Shown piece after piece: positions 40,101-47,169 of a stretch of 64,000 nucleotides of DNA (positions are counted from its first letter, which is position 1; the number at the start of each line of letters is the position of its first letter). The position numbers and the translations under genes were made by a program. The stretch is from positions 11,802,011 to 11,866,010 of the forward strand of contig NC_088210.1 in assembly GCF_037126465.1 (NCBI RefSeq), in the 5' to 3' direction. The DNA comes from Ornithodoros turicata (lineage: Eukaryota; Arthropoda; Arachnida; Ixodida; Argasidae). The notes beneath the pieces are model-generated. The model was not told the origin of the DNA. It searched no databases and was given only the letters and a program-made list of their open reading frames with translations.

Positions 40101-41330
40101 GCTTCCAAATCTTTGTTCTTGGTACGGGAGGAGCTAGTTTTTTTGTTCAGCACGATCTGTTTCAGGACGAAAAGTACGCATTAACCGATATTGAGGCTGC
40201 AAGCAGCTACGGCTTAAGCGGGTAGCAAATACATTGGTTTCAGTGGGAGTCGTGACGGGGATTCAGCGCAACTACTGCTTAAGCGCAACTACTGCTTAAG
40301 CGCAACTACTGCTTAAGCGCAACTACGGCTTAAGCGCAACTACTGCTTAAGCGGAACTACGGCTTAAGCGCAGCTACGGCTTAAGCGCAGCTACGGCTTA
40401 AGCGCAGCTACGGCTTAAGCGCGACTACTGCTTAAGCGCGACTACTGCTTAAGCGCGACTACTGCTTAAGCGCGACTACGGCTGAAGCGCGACTACGGCT
40501 TAAGCGCGACTACTGCTTAAGCGCGACTACTGCTTAAGCACGGCTACTGCTTAAGCGCAACTACTGCTTAAGCGCAACTACTGCTTAAGCGCAACTACTG
40601 CTTAAGCGCAACTACTGCTTAAGCGCAACTACTGCTTAAGCGGATATGTATTAACGAGGTTCCACTGTATAAATAGGGCCTGACTTTTTAGGGTTAAACC
40701 TGTATCCGCCCGATATTTACCCCCCGAACGAAATCTGTAAAATTCGGGTTTAACCCGAATCTACCCGAAAACATCCGGGTCGCGTGGCACACTCATAAGC
40801 CTGCATTAAAATAAAGTTTGATAACACTGCTAAACATTGGTTCCATGTTAAGACAAATTTTTATTTAAAAAAAAAAATCACCCGAGTACACCCGAATTCC
40901 TGACGACAGAATATGCCGTAACGGGATTTAACCCGAATACACCCGAATTTTCAAATGAAAAATATCACCCGATATTTACCCCCCGAATTTTGCCAAAAGT
41001 AAAACCCGAAAAAGTCAGGCCCTATGTATAAAATTTTGCCACGACTACGGTACCGAAGTATCTCGAGCGTGTGACGAAAGCTCTCTGTCCTCGTTTTCAG
41101 GCGGCCGAGTGCTTTCATCGCGCGTGCGTCAGGCAAGCCTCGAACGGCTGCGATACCTGGAGAGCAAGATCCAGGAGATCGAGGAATCCCAGGGATGTTC
41201 CATCTGCATGGAAAGGCGACGCAACGTGGCTTTTCTCTGTGGTCACGGGGCATGCTCCGTGTGTTCTCAGACGCTCCGCATCTGCCACATGTGCCGAAAA
41301 GCTATCACCAAGAAGATCTATCTCTACTGA
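18162..41330 (+). CDS. mib2: Mind bomb 2 E3 ubiquitin-protein ligase, 17 coding exons
   Basis: Exons: 18162-18390, 20148-20319, 20760-20866, 22495-22689, 23626-23780, 24887-24997, 25889-25993, 27132-27300, 28201-28328, 28449-28597, 32022-32184, 32670-32824, 34512-34638, 35515-35736, 36773-36954, 38048-38250, 41101-41330. All phases agree, giving 933 aa. Domains in order: MIB/HERC2 (about 1-76), ZZ finger (77-134), second MIB/HERC2 (about 145-234), REP/SH3-like repeats (about 250-405), ankyrin repeats (about 430-780), RING 1 (813-847) and RING 2 (890-922). Two RINGs rather than three, and the close MIB/HERC2 match, point to Mib2 rather than Mib1. Known family role: RING ubiquitin ligase acting on Notch ligands and other substrates at the cytoplasmic face of membranes. 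The start follows an in-frame stop (18147-18149) inside the same exon, so upstream exons are untranslated. Confidence 0.95.
18541..18900. repeat. MITE-like element in mib2 intron 1
   Basis: G-rich ends are inverted: GATCCAGGG near 18558 and CCCTGGATGCGCCCC near 18880. A G or C run lies next to each. No transposase is seen and the borders are approximate. Confidence 0.4.
19600..20055. mobile_element. hAT-type MITE, TAGGGAGTGAC family
   Basis: Termini TAGGGAGTGACTTTTTCGGG and its inverse ending ACTCCCTA are bounded by TCCATATA (19592-19599) and TCCATATG (20056-20063), an 8-bp target duplication with one mismatch. It is 456 bp, in mib2 intron 1, ending 92 bp before exon 2. Confidence 0.75.
20148..20319 (+). 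CDS. mib2: mib2 exon 2: ZZ zinc finger
   Basis: Residues 77-134. [15 protein letters not shown] and TTCY give the paired CxxC pattern of a ZZ finger, followed by HDLTHPF with its zinc-binding histidines. The acceptor is GCAACAG after a long T run; the donor is GTATCT. Phases are 1 in and 2 out. Confidence 0.93.
20402..20680. repeat. hAT-like MITE, TAGGGCCCTGTGT family
   Basis: Inverted ends TAGGGCCCTGTG and ACACAGGGCCCT enclose a G-run and GGTTTTA stretches. A diverged relative lies at 23143-23487 and an interrupted one at about 35990-36500. No convincing target duplication is seen. Confidence 0.55.
20760..20866 (+). CDS. mib2: mib2 exon 3: start of second MIB/HERC2 domain
   Basis: Begins in phase 2 after TTCCCGTAG. 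Encodes a short linker, then [18 protein letters not shown] and LQD. It ends in phase 1 at donor GTAAGC, splitting the QDGGEG motif between exons 3 and 4. Confidence 0.92.
20929..21822. repeat. MITE-like element with TTCGAATA-rich ends
   Basis: The right end ATTTGGATTCGCACACCCCTA and a diverged left end (CCGGGTGTATACAGACATAT) are loosely inverted. The inside has the GGTGAAGCCCAC motif near 21107. Pieces of the same family occur at about 26521-26600, 28700-28790, 29400-29460, 29786-29905, 34670-34860 and 45790-45880. Confidence 0.5.
22111..22429. repeat. hAT-type MITE, TAGAGCCTGAAG family (diverged)
   Basis: Ends TAGAGCTTGAAGTTTTTGGG and ACTTCAGGCTCAA. Flanks GTTACGAA and GTTATAAA match at 6 of 8 positions, as expected for an old insertion. 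In mib2 intron 3. Confidence 0.6.
22495..22689 (+). CDS. mib2: mib2 exon 4: rest of second MIB/HERC2 domain
   Basis: Starts [15 protein letters not shown] and continues through SVASVTW and the [14 protein letters not shown] core to [14 protein letters not shown]. The acceptor is ACCAG and the donor GTATGA, phase 1 on both sides. Confidence 0.93.
23143..23487. repeat. hAT-like MITE, TAGGGC-CTGTGT family
   Basis: Left TAGGGCACTGTGTTTTTAGG and right AAGGGCCCTA, with internal G-run and GTAAAGCAGGGTAAAATCG shared with the 20402-20680 and 36000-36400 copies. In mib2 intron 4. Confidence 0.5.
23626..23780 (+). CDS. mib2: mib2 exon 5: first REP repeat, first half
   Basis: Encodes [20 protein letters not shown] followed by [11 protein letters not shown], the diagnostic start of a Mind bomb REP (SH3-like) repeat used for substrate binding. 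The acceptor is CATCAG, the donor GTTAGT, and it ends in phase 0. Confidence 0.92.
24168..24509 (+). mobile_element. hAT-type MITE, TAGGGCCTGAC family, copy 1
   Basis: 342 bp in mib2 intron 5. Termini TAGGGCCTGACTTTTTCGGG and AAAAAGTCAGGCCCTA. Perfect 8-bp target duplication ATAATGAT at 24160-24167 and 24510-24517. Near-identical copies lie at 40674-41024, 43319-43661 and 45106-45459. Confidence 0.88.
24887..24997 (+). CDS. mib2: mib2 exon 6: first REP repeat, second half
   Basis: 37 codons: [20 protein letters not shown], then a [11 protein letters not shown] ending typical of the REP beta-barrel. The acceptor is CCCCCGCAG, the donor GTAACC, phase 0 on both sides. Confidence 0.92.
25889..25993 (+). 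CDS. mib2: mib2 exon 7: second REP repeat, first half
   Basis: 35 codons. [20 protein letters not shown] and [11 protein letters not shown] repeat the exon 5 pattern, with GHGEY in place of GHGGW. The acceptor is TTCTCTCCAG, the donor GTGAGT, phase 0 on both sides. Confidence 0.92.
26655..26750. repeat. 11-bp pyrimidine tandem repeat
   Basis: About eight copies of CTTTCTTTTCA in tandem, in mib2 intron 7. Confidence 0.85.
27132..27300 (+). CDS. mib2: mib2 exon 8: second REP repeat, second half, and linker
   Basis: [20 protein letters not shown] leads to [13 protein letters not shown], matching exon 6. A Ser/Thr-rich linker follows. The acceptor is ATGTTTCAG, the donor GTGAGA, ending in phase 1. 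Confidence 0.92.
27529..27861 (+). mobile_element. hAT-type MITE, TAGAGCCTGAAG family
   Basis: 333 bp in mib2 intron 8. Perfect 8-bp target duplication TTCATGCA at 27521-27528 and 27862-27869. The right end reads TTCAGCCTCTG, one or two changes from the usual TTCAGGCTCTA. Confidence 0.85.
28201..28328 (+). CDS. mib2: mib2 exon 9: start of ankyrin region
   Basis: Encodes [20 protein letters not shown], then [17 protein letters not shown], a first ankyrin-like helix pair. The acceptor CCTCTGAAG directly follows a (TTTC)n microsatellite that serves as its polypyrimidine tract. The donor is GTAAGC, phase 0. Confidence 0.9.
28449..28597 (+). CDS. mib2: mib2 exon 10: ankyrin repeats
   Basis: [20 protein letters not shown] is a canonical ankyrin repeat; the next begins [14 protein letters not shown]. 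The upstream intron is only 120 nt. The acceptor is TCTGCAG, the donor GTAAGA, ending in phase 2. Confidence 0.93.
29480..29782 (+). mobile_element. hAT-type MITE, TAGAGCCTGAAG family
   Basis: 303 bp in mib2 intron 10. Perfect 8-bp target duplication TTCATAAT at 29472-29479 and 29783-29790. Termini TAGAGCCTGAAG and CTTCAGGCTCTA. Confidence 0.87.
30194..31122 (-). mobile_element. Tigger/pogo-like DNA transposon remnant
   Basis: 929 bp in mib2 intron 10. Inverted termini CAGTAAATCTCTGTTATAAC and the inverse of CAGTAAATCTTGGTTATAAC are bounded by TA (30192-30193, 31123-31124). A minus-strand frame (30331-30825) resembles the C-terminal end of Tigger/CENP-B-like transposases: [19 protein letters not shown], then an acidic stretch. 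The DDE core and HTH region are absent, so the element is a non-autonomous deletion derivative. Confidence 0.75.
30331..30825 (-). pseudogene. Tigger-like transposase C-terminal fragment
   Basis: About 164 codons open from 30825 to 30331. The start matches the region just after the DDE domain of Tigger/jerky transposases (W-x-x-V-x-x-x-T-(I/L)-x-N-C-F-x-K-A-G-F). The rest is an acidic tail with a run of aspartates. The catalytic core is missing, so it is a remnant. The frame may be younger than most repeats here because it is still open. Confidence 0.65.
32022..32184 (+). CDS. mib2: mib2 exon 11: ankyrin repeats
   Basis: [20 protein letters not shown] and [20 protein letters not shown] give two ankyrin units. 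The preceding 3.4-kb intron holds hAT-like MITEs and a Tigger-like element. The acceptor is TATTCAG, the donor GTTGGT, ending in phase 0. Confidence 0.93.
32670..32824 (+). CDS. mib2: mib2 exon 12: ankyrin repeats
   Basis: [20 protein letters not shown] and [14 protein letters not shown] continue the ankyrin array. The acceptor is CGTGCGCAG, the donor GTGAGT, ending in phase 2. Confidence 0.93.
33888..34241. mobile_element. TA-flanked MITE with nested retroelement piece
   Basis: In mib2 intron 12. The left end CAGTAAAGCCTCTCTAGTGA and an imperfect inverted right end (TTCACTATAGAGGGGTTTTG) follow a TA. Inside, 33991-34161 is an insertion flanked by the 14-bp direct repeat CTACTGATGATGTA. The insert contains a strong hairpin (34037-34082). 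Confidence 0.55.
34512..34638 (+). CDS. mib2: mib2 exon 13: ankyrin repeat
   Basis: [20 protein letters not shown] and [20 protein letters not shown] match the [15 protein letters not shown] repeat of Mind bomb proteins. The acceptor is TTCTTGCAG, the donor GTACGC, ending in phase 0. Confidence 0.93.
35140..35460 (-). mobile_element. tRNA-derived SINE (Ruka-like) in mib2 intron 13
   Basis: 321 bp with the perfect 14-bp target duplication TTGAACAAGAGAGA at 35126-35139 and 35461-35474. On the minus strand it has a tRNA-like head: box A-like TTAGCTCAATTGGTAGAGC and box B GGGTTCGATCC, then a tail with CAGTGACTTTCATCTTTC. The similarity to the tick SINE Ruka is from memory and should be checked. 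Confidence 0.85.
35515..35736 (+). CDS. mib2: mib2 exon 14: last full ankyrin repeats
   Basis: 74 codons: [20 protein letters not shown], then a [13 protein letters not shown] repeat, then a less conserved linker. A SINE with perfect target duplications ends 54 nt before the exon. The acceptor is GATTCAG, the donor GTAAGC, phase 0. Confidence 0.93.
36051..36355 (+). mobile_element. hAT-type MITE nested in an older MITE
   Basis: TAGAGCCTGAAG family, 305 bp, in mib2 intron 14. Perfect 8-bp target duplication GTAATATT at 36043-36050 and 36356-36363. The host sequence on both sides (GTAAAGCAGG before, TTGGGTGATATT after) reads continuously as a member of the TAGGGCCCTGTGT-type family. Confidence 0.85.
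36773..36954 (+). CDS. mib2: mib2 exon 15: terminal ankyrin unit
   Basis: [20 protein letters not shown] followed by [16 protein letters not shown] is the family's closing ankyrin-like unit before the RINGs. The acceptor is TTCAACAG, the donor GTAAGG, ending in phase 2. Confidence 0.92.
37077..37560 (+). repeat. tRNA-like SINE, two tandem copies
   Basis: Copy one runs about 37077-37262 and copy two 37263-37560. Each has a box A-like TAGTGGCTAGGACGATC region and a box B-like TTCAAATCCCCGTACCGGC, then CGGCACTTCCCCCTGAAGTC or a close variant. A third copy at about 38283-38690 carries a hairpin insertion. It differs from the SINE at 35140. Confidence 0.65.
37674..38020 (-). mobile_element. hAT-type MITE, TAGAGCCTGAAG family, reversed
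   Basis: Reverse-oriented copy in mib2 intron 15, ending 27 bp before exon 16. Left TAGAGCCTGAAGTTTTAGGG, right AAACTTCAGGCTATA. Flanks AATATCTG and AATATATCTG are close but imperfect. Confidence 0.7.
38048..38250 (+). CDS. mib2: mib2 exon 16: RING finger 1
   Basis: [18 protein letters not shown] and [14 protein letters not shown] give a C3HC4 RING at residues 813-847 with all eight ligands present. The acceptor is GGGACAG, the donor GTAAGC, ending in phase 1. A SINE copy begins about 30 nt after the donor. Confidence 0.94.
38283..38690 (+). repeat. tRNA-like SINE copy interrupted by a hairpin insertion
   Basis: Third copy of the 37077-37560 SINE, starting at the box B-like part just after exon 16. 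It is split by 38322-38489, which is flanked by the 11-bp duplication GTTTCTCCTGT (38311-38321, 38490-38500). Confidence 0.7.
38322..38442. repeat. Near-perfect 53-bp-arm hairpin in mib2 intron 16
   Basis: The left arm 38322-38375 pairs with the right arm 38390-38442 with one mismatch and one extra base; the loop is 14 nt. It is part of a 168-bp insertion whose end (CACCAGCTCGCTTGCTTT) resembles 6300-6325, suggesting a shared retroelement tail. Confidence 0.85.
39141..39497 (+). mobile_element. hAT-type MITE, TAGAGCCTGAAG family
   Basis: In mib2 intron 16. Flanks TTCGTGGA (39133-39140) and TTCATGGA (39498-39505) match at 7 of 8 positions. The right end GCTTCAGGCCCAA has drifted. Confidence 0.75.
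39582..40667. mobile_element. Tigger-like element carrying a 17-bp minisatellite
   Basis: 1086 bp in mib2 intron 16. Inverted termini CAGTGAAACCTCGTTAATGC and AACGAGGTTCCACTG are bounded by TA (39580-39581, 40668-40669). A minus-strand stretch near 39850-39900 reads [15 protein letters not shown], like the start of CENP-B/Tigger HTH domains, then breaks. The right part (about 40265-40643) is a 17-bp tandem array. Confidence 0.72.
40265..40643. repeat. 17-bp minisatellite array
   Basis: About 22 copies of GCGCAACTACTGCTTAA with variants (ACGG for ACTG, GACT for AACT). A single similar unit (GTACTACGGCTTAA) lies near the left end of the same element at about 39642, and TTAAGCGGATATGTATTAAC joins the array to the right terminus. 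Confidence 0.9.
40674..41024 (-). mobile_element. hAT-type MITE, TAGGGCCTGAC family, copy 2
   Basis: 351 bp, reverse orientation, in mib2 intron 16, ending 76 bp before the last exon. Perfect 8-bp target duplication TGTATAAA at 40666-40673 and 41025-41032. The left duplication overlaps the last two bases and TA flank of the Tigger-like element 39582-40667. Confidence 0.88.
41101..41330 (+). CDS. mib2: mib2 exon 17: coiled linker, RING finger 2 and stop
   Basis: A charged helical linker ([19 protein letters not shown]) precedes [23 protein letters not shown] and CHMCRK, the second RING (residues 890-922). It ends KKIYLY and TGA at 41328-41330, the conserved C-terminal tail of Mind bomb RINGs. 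The acceptor is CGTTTTCAG. Confidence 0.95.
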
Positions 41331-41478
41331 GCGGACGTGGTCTTCGTAGTTTTTTTTTAACCGCCTTTTTCCCCCAGTGCGTGACGACGGGAGTGTTCTT
41401 TCACGTGCAGGCCGGAGCTGTAAAATGAAGCCTTTTGAGACTCGTGAAACATCCAGAAATCACTAAAATATCAATATA

Positions 41479-41937
41479 CAGTTTTTCTTTTGTTTTTTTT
41501 AGCCTTTGCGGAATTTTTATGAAAAAGCGATGAGAACAGCACAGATGTTGTTTTTGCAGTTGAGTTCTGCGGCCAGGCGGACGCCCTCTGGGAGAGAGTA
41601 TGGAACTACAAAATGACTAATTACCCAAAATTCATTAATTGACGCTTTACTTTAGGAATTTTGGGCAAAACTGAGATAGCAGATTATGAGATCAATAAAT
41701 ATATAAATTTAAAACATATATAAAAAATTATGGACATATAAAAATTCATTAATTAACTTTTTGACTAGTGAATTTTGGGCAAAAGTGAGATAGCAGATCA
41801 AGAGGCTATCCTCATTGAATGCCATTCCGTGTTTTAAAAATCCTGAAACACACACATGCATTAAAGTATCGATCCCTGAATTTTGATGTGCAAATGCGCC
41901 GAAATAAAAATTCGGTAAGGGCTAAAAAAATACCCTG
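41479..41937. repeat. TA-flanked MITE downstream of mib2
   Basis: 459 bp, starting 149 bp after the mib2 stop. The ends CAGTTTTTCTTTTGTTTTTT and the inverse of CAGGGTATTTTTTTAGCC, plus GCGGAATTTTTAT and its inverse, are followed by TA. Several AATAAA-type hexamers lie inside and could serve mib2, though no poly(A) site can be fixed. Confidence 0.6.
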
Positions 41938-42956
41938 TATATAATATATGCCAACATATCTATGTACTATTTATACCGACGCCACATCAATAAGACAGCG
42001 ACATCTTCTGAAACGTGAAAATTGTCGATGATGTCGATATTGTTTCATCTCAACTACAACACCAATTACGTTGCTTCTGAGTGCAACAACTTGATTCGGC
42101 ATTGATCCGCAATGCTAGCTCATTTCTGCGAAAATGCCTCCCTCATCTGATGCAGACGACAAAGTTGCGAAAATTTGTGGCAGCCTTGTAGCTACGTACT
42201 GAATTGCTGTACAGCAAATGTGATAGCGTTTAAGTATCATTTTATGAACAACCGGTACCGGTACTCAGTACCAGCTGAGTTGGACCATGTGACGGCATGG
42301 CTACAGCAGTTTGATTCGGTAGTACTCATCAGCTACGATTTTACAGCTCTGCGTTTGCATTGCGTTTGAGTGACACTGTATGAACAGGAATCAACTATGT
42401 ATAGTGACTTTACTGTGTAAGGAAATGGCAGTGCCTAATGTCATTATTGGAGTTCACGTGCTGTTCTGCTCAACAAGGTAAGACTGACATGAGGCCAAGT
42501 GTTTGGAAGTGATTGCTACTCCATTGGTTAGCACGACTACTTTAGGATGGCTAGTGCTCGAGTCATCAGAGAGTTTTAGAACTGGGGACCCAAGTGGCGT
42601 TTTGGGGCCCCAAGGAAGTATAGCGGCGTCAACACTTTGGGTGCCGGGAACCCAAAACTGTGTGGGTGCGCACACTTTTTTCTTTTTCTTCTTTTTTTTT
42701 GAACATGGGGCCCCAAAGCTAGCTCGCGTCGCCCTCGCTGCCGGCGAGAACTCGCATGAGCGTACCGTCTGCAAGAAAATTTTTCGTAATTAATTAATAT
42801 TAATTAATTTTTACGAAATTATTTTTACTACCAACAGCCTAGTGTGTTTACAAAAGCTAATTTCTTTTTCTTTTGTAAGTCTCTGTTGTTAGCTGAGGCT
42901 GTGCTACAGTCACACTAAGTGCACCACTGCATGTTACGAAAACCCTGTCCTATAAG
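41938..42956. other. Intergenic, no gene seen
   Basis: No recognisable protein or RNA. A small inverted stretch of GGGACCC/GGGGCCCC-type sequence lies at about 42580-42720, possibly a MITE, but the borders are unclear. Confidence 0.4.
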
Positions 42957-43733
42957 TAGGGCCTGACTCTTTAGGGTTATACCCTACCTTTACCCCCCTC
43001 CAATTGAAATCAGCAAAAACAGGGTTTAACCTATAATTTCTCCAAAAATTGCTGGACCAGGGGGATCCCAAGTCATCACAACTGACACAGAACTTTGGAA
43101 ACTGCTGTAAATCCATAAATATAGACATACAGACTGGTCAAATCGGAGACCCTTCTGCCTCTTAGATTCATGCACTAAATATTGATAATCTGTGCCTACT
43201 GGTCTGCCACGTGTATTATGCAGAGTAAACCAGCGATTCAATCCAGTTCAACGAGAATTGGCTTTAATCAGGTTCAGTTCAACCCGATTATGCCCAAATT
43301 GTTGAAGCAAACTATAACTAGGGCCTGACTTTTTCGGGTTTTATTTTTGGCCAGTTTCGGGGGGTAAATATCGGGTGATATTTTTCATTTGAAAATTCGG
43401 GTGTATTCGGGTTAAATCCCATTACGGCATATTCTGTCGTCAGGAATTCGGGTGATTTTTTTTTTGTTTAATAAAAATTTGTCCTAACATGGAGCTAATG
43501 TTTAGCAATGTTATCAAACTTTATTTTAATGCACGCTTACGAGTGTGCCAGGCGACCCTGATGTTTTCGGGTAGATTCGGGTTAAACCCGAATTTTACAG
43601 ATTTCGTTCGGGGGGTAAATATCGGGCGGATACGGGTTTAACCCTAAAAAGTCAGGCCCTAACTATAACCCGATATGTAGTATTTACCCCCCTGATGTTG
43701 CTAAAAAATATAACTGCGAAAAGTCATGCTCTA
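42957..43733. mobile_element. Older hAT-type MITE split by a younger one
   Basis: Left TAGGGCCTGACTCTTTAGGG and right AAAAGTCATGCTCTA are flanked by the perfect 8-bp target duplication CCTATAAG (42949-42956, 43734-43741). The element is interrupted by copy 3 (43319-43661). Without the insert and one ACTATAAC, it is about 426 bp. Confidence 0.82.
43319..43661 (+). mobile_element. hAT-type MITE, TAGGGCCTGAC family, copy 3
   Basis: 343 bp. Perfect 8-bp target duplication ACTATAAC at 43311-43318 and 43662-43669. Near-identical to 24168-24509 along its length. Confidence 0.88.
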
Positions 43734-44264
43734 CCTATAAGCTGTCTGCAAGGAGAGGCTGTGTTGTATGCTTTAACAGTGCTTGCATTTTTGGGTCCCC
43801 CATTGTCTCACGCCTTGTTCTAAAACTCTCTATTAATATGATTAGTGTGTAGTATTTGTACGTTATCTAGAGCCCGGAAGTCAGGATTGTCACCCGTATC
43901 ATTAGGACTGGGACTGGTGGGCCTGTATAGAATGATCGTGGTGCACTTCTGTTCCCCCCCCCCCATCTCCCACCTGTAATCATCATATCAAGTGATCATG
44001 AACGTTGCCCAAATAACAAGAGGTGGATTTTTGAATGTTCTCAAAGTTGTGACATGAAATGAGCAACTTGGCCACAAAGTGGCATGCTAAATAGTGTGCG
44101 TTGAAGTAACGTGAAACAAGCGTGAACAGATACTGACAGGTAAGGAACACATCGTCGTTTGTTTCTTGTGTTTCTTGTGTTCATCATCATGTGCTTGCAA
44201 AAACTGTGTCCCGTTCCACACCACGTTCGCTTAGACCACTTGGAACGCTTTGGTACAAAATTGA

Positions 44265-44608
44265 TAGAGCCTGAAGTTTTCGGGAAATATATTTTTTTTA
44301 ATTCGGGAGGGGGGGGGGGGGGAGTAAAAATTGGGTAACCAAACGTGCACGAAATTCATGCAAATTCGGGTGAAAAAACTTCCAGTATGCTAAATTCGGG
44401 GAGGAATCGGGCTCAGTTACTCAAACTAACTGTCCAAACGGTGATGTAGCTGCATTTGCTGACAAACAAGTTAGTGTGCATTCCAACAGGCGTCTCAGTG
44501 AGGGCAATTTGCCGGCTAAAGATCGGGGTTTCACCCTAACGAGGCAACCTACAATTCAGGCTGCAAATTTGGGGAAGAATCCGGTTAAACGCTGAAACTT
44601 CAGGCTCG
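44265..44608 (+). repeat. hAT-type MITE, TAGAGCCTGAAG family
   Basis: Left TAGAGCCTGAAGTTTTCGGG and right GAAACTTCAGGCTC. A G-run is expanded near 44310. No clear target duplication, so the right border is approximate. Confidence 0.65.
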
Positions 44609-45105
44609 GAAATACGTGAGGGCCCGTGTATTACCCCCCGATTGTGTTTCAAACCTTGTGTGTGTTAACAATCTGCATTTTTTTCGGGCGCACACTTCAG
44701 AGAGACATTCTCTTGTGTACATGGAAAGAGAGTGACACGCGTACTGCATGCTTATGAAAGTCTCTATGTCACTTTGTTTTTATTTTTTTCGTCACTCGCT
44801 CATTGTTTGCTATCGAAAATGTCATCCCTACCCGTTCATAGAAATCCCCAGTTTGGAACACAGGTTGTTGCCGGGACTGTATTTTTGCATGGCCCCGTGT
44901 TTAGGATGGGCTGTCTAGCAGCAGAGACTGCTCCGCGCGGTATTGCGGATTTGTACATTGTTTAACCACTTACCTCTTCCTCGCCCTCCTCTGAACGGCA
45001 TTTTTGCTGCACAGAATCGTGTGTGACGGAATCTTGTTGCTTTCCTCTGTTGCCCTGCTCTATTTATATTTCACGTGTGCCTCCTCTTTTTGTGCGGGTT
45101 ATATT

Positions 45106-45459
45106 TAGGGCCCGACTTTTTAGGGTTAAACCCGTATCCGCCCGATATTTACCCCCCCCGAACGAAATCTGTAAAATTCGGGTTTAACCCGAATCTACCC
45201 GAAAACATCCGGGTCGCGTGGCACACTCGTAAGCGTGCATTAAGATAAAGTTTGATAACATTGCTAAACATTAGTTCCATGTTAAGACAAATTTTTATTA
45301 AACAAAAAAAATCACCCGAATACACCCGAATTCCTGACGACAGAATATGCCGTAACGGGATTTAACCCGAATCCACCCGAATTTTCGAACGAAAAATATC
45401 ACCCGATATTTACCCCCCGAATTTGGCCAGAAATAAAACCCGAAAAAGTCGGGGCCCTA
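45106..45459 (-). mobile_element. hAT-type MITE, TAGGGCCTGAC family, copy 4
   Basis: 354 bp, reverse orientation. Perfect 8-bp target duplication GTTATATT at 45098-45105 and 45460-45467. Ends TAGGGCCCGACTTTTTAGGG and AAAAAGTCGGGGCCCTA. Confidence 0.88.
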
Positions 45460-45467
45460 GTTATATT

Positions 45468-47169
45468 ACGACGTCCACTTGGAAGTTCCTTGCACTTCGG
45501 CATATACTAGCGTGATGGACAAACGAGAAGAGCGCGTCGTTTGATTACGTGATGCATGACTAGTTATGGTAAGATAAGAAGCATGCCGTTTTTTTTTTTT
45601 TGTTCCATCTGAGCCTCCACACAGTGATGGGGCTCATTTGTGCAAATAAAACCTTTTTCTTTTTTTTTTTTTTCGTAGGCAATCGCTACAGGCAGTGTGT
45701 TTGAAATTTCCCCACATCTCTTGGGACCTGTCACTGCAAAATGTAAATCACTTGTCTTGAGAGCATCATCCCTTCTAAATTCGAAGAAATGTAGGGGCGT
45801 GCGAATCCGAATACATTTGAAGTTGAGTCGAATACCGAATCGAATTGGGGAAAAAATGCCGAATACCGAATCACTAGGGCCGTTAGCTGCCAGCTGCCAA
45901 TCAAATAATATAATTAATACATAAATCAGAATCAATAGCTCACTACTTCCACGACATCTACCTTGCCTGACGGACTTCTACACAGTGGAAAACAAGCGGG
46001 AACACAATGGAAGAGGACGGGTACGCACATGACAACTGAGGGAGGGCGTAAACGTCGGATCATTTTTGTGGGATCCTTGCCCGAAGCCTTGCCCCACGTT
46101 CACGCAAACCCAAAACATAATGATAAAAAATATAACCCAAACTATTAGTTTACAGGTAAGCATCAAAACTTCCCTGGGCAGAAAAAAATACCCCCGTTAC
46201 ATGGGGGGTGTGAGAGGGGCAGCCGCCATCTCCAGAGCGGGCGCCGAACCGCAGGCCCTAGCAGGTCGGTTAGACACTAAAAGGCGGGAATTAAGAGAAT
46301 TTTGATTTACAATCTCAGCAGTACAAATATGCATTTTCTTTTTTTCGTTTACAGAACTTCTGACGGCAGTTAAGTTGTTGTTGTTTTGACGGCAGTGGGA
46401 GAGGGGGAGCCTGGACCGTTAACCTGACAGCTAAAATGCACCAATCACTTGACAGATTCCTGCGTGTCGCGGAATTGGATTTTAAAAAAAAAAGAGACTG
46501 CATGCAACAGTGGCAATGGCCCACCACAGTTATTCGGAGAAGCGTCGTCTGCTACACAGAGAATTAGGAGTAGAAACGAAAGAAGAAAAAGTGCAAAAAG
46601 TGCTGGTCCCCGATTGGAGCACCGCCTCTCTTGTAACCCTGATGACATCACAATCCTCCTCCTCCTCGTTTCGGCCTGCAGAGAGACTTCAGCGGGAACA
46701 CGCGCGTCGATGTTTGGGGGCTTCTTTTTTTTTTTTCAAAGAAAAATACTGCGTACACATTTTTTTGTGTTGTCACGTGCTTACGCAATTTCCCGGAAAC
46801 AAATAACGAATGCGGTACTGCCAAGCCTCTTGCCCAAGATGGCCACAATTTATTTTCAACGTGCCAGAAGGTTGGATATGTACAAGCAACCTCGACGATA
46901 CAAAAAGCAGCACCCAAAACTAACGTGCTTTCTGAAATGTATCCTGCACTAAGACGACATAAAATGACTATTTATAAACATTTAATTTGTATATTCTTGC
47001 AAGATGAAACATAATTACAAAAGGTAGAGGAGGGCAATTTTTTGCAGTGGCAAACAGGAAGAAAATACACCATTACAGTGTCCTACCAGGAATATACATA
47101 TATTAAATTTCTCCTGCCCGAAACTCTTAACTAGAAAAACACACCTCCCGAAAGTGTCCAGCTAACACT
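45468..47169. other. Downstream of SNAP29, no other gene seen
   Basis: Contains a TTCGAATA-family end at about 45794-45860 and a copy of the 7855-8070 repeat at about 46187-46400. The part next to 47170 should be the SNAP29 3' UTR; minus-strand ATTAAA (complement at about 46981) and AATAAA (complement at about 46849) are candidate poly(A) signals. Confidence 0.4.

Noticed and set aside
46449..46952. 167-codon + strand frame
   Set aside because: No recognisable domain. It contains poly-Lys and poly-Phe from simple repeats and lies partly opposite the likely SNAP29 3' UTR.
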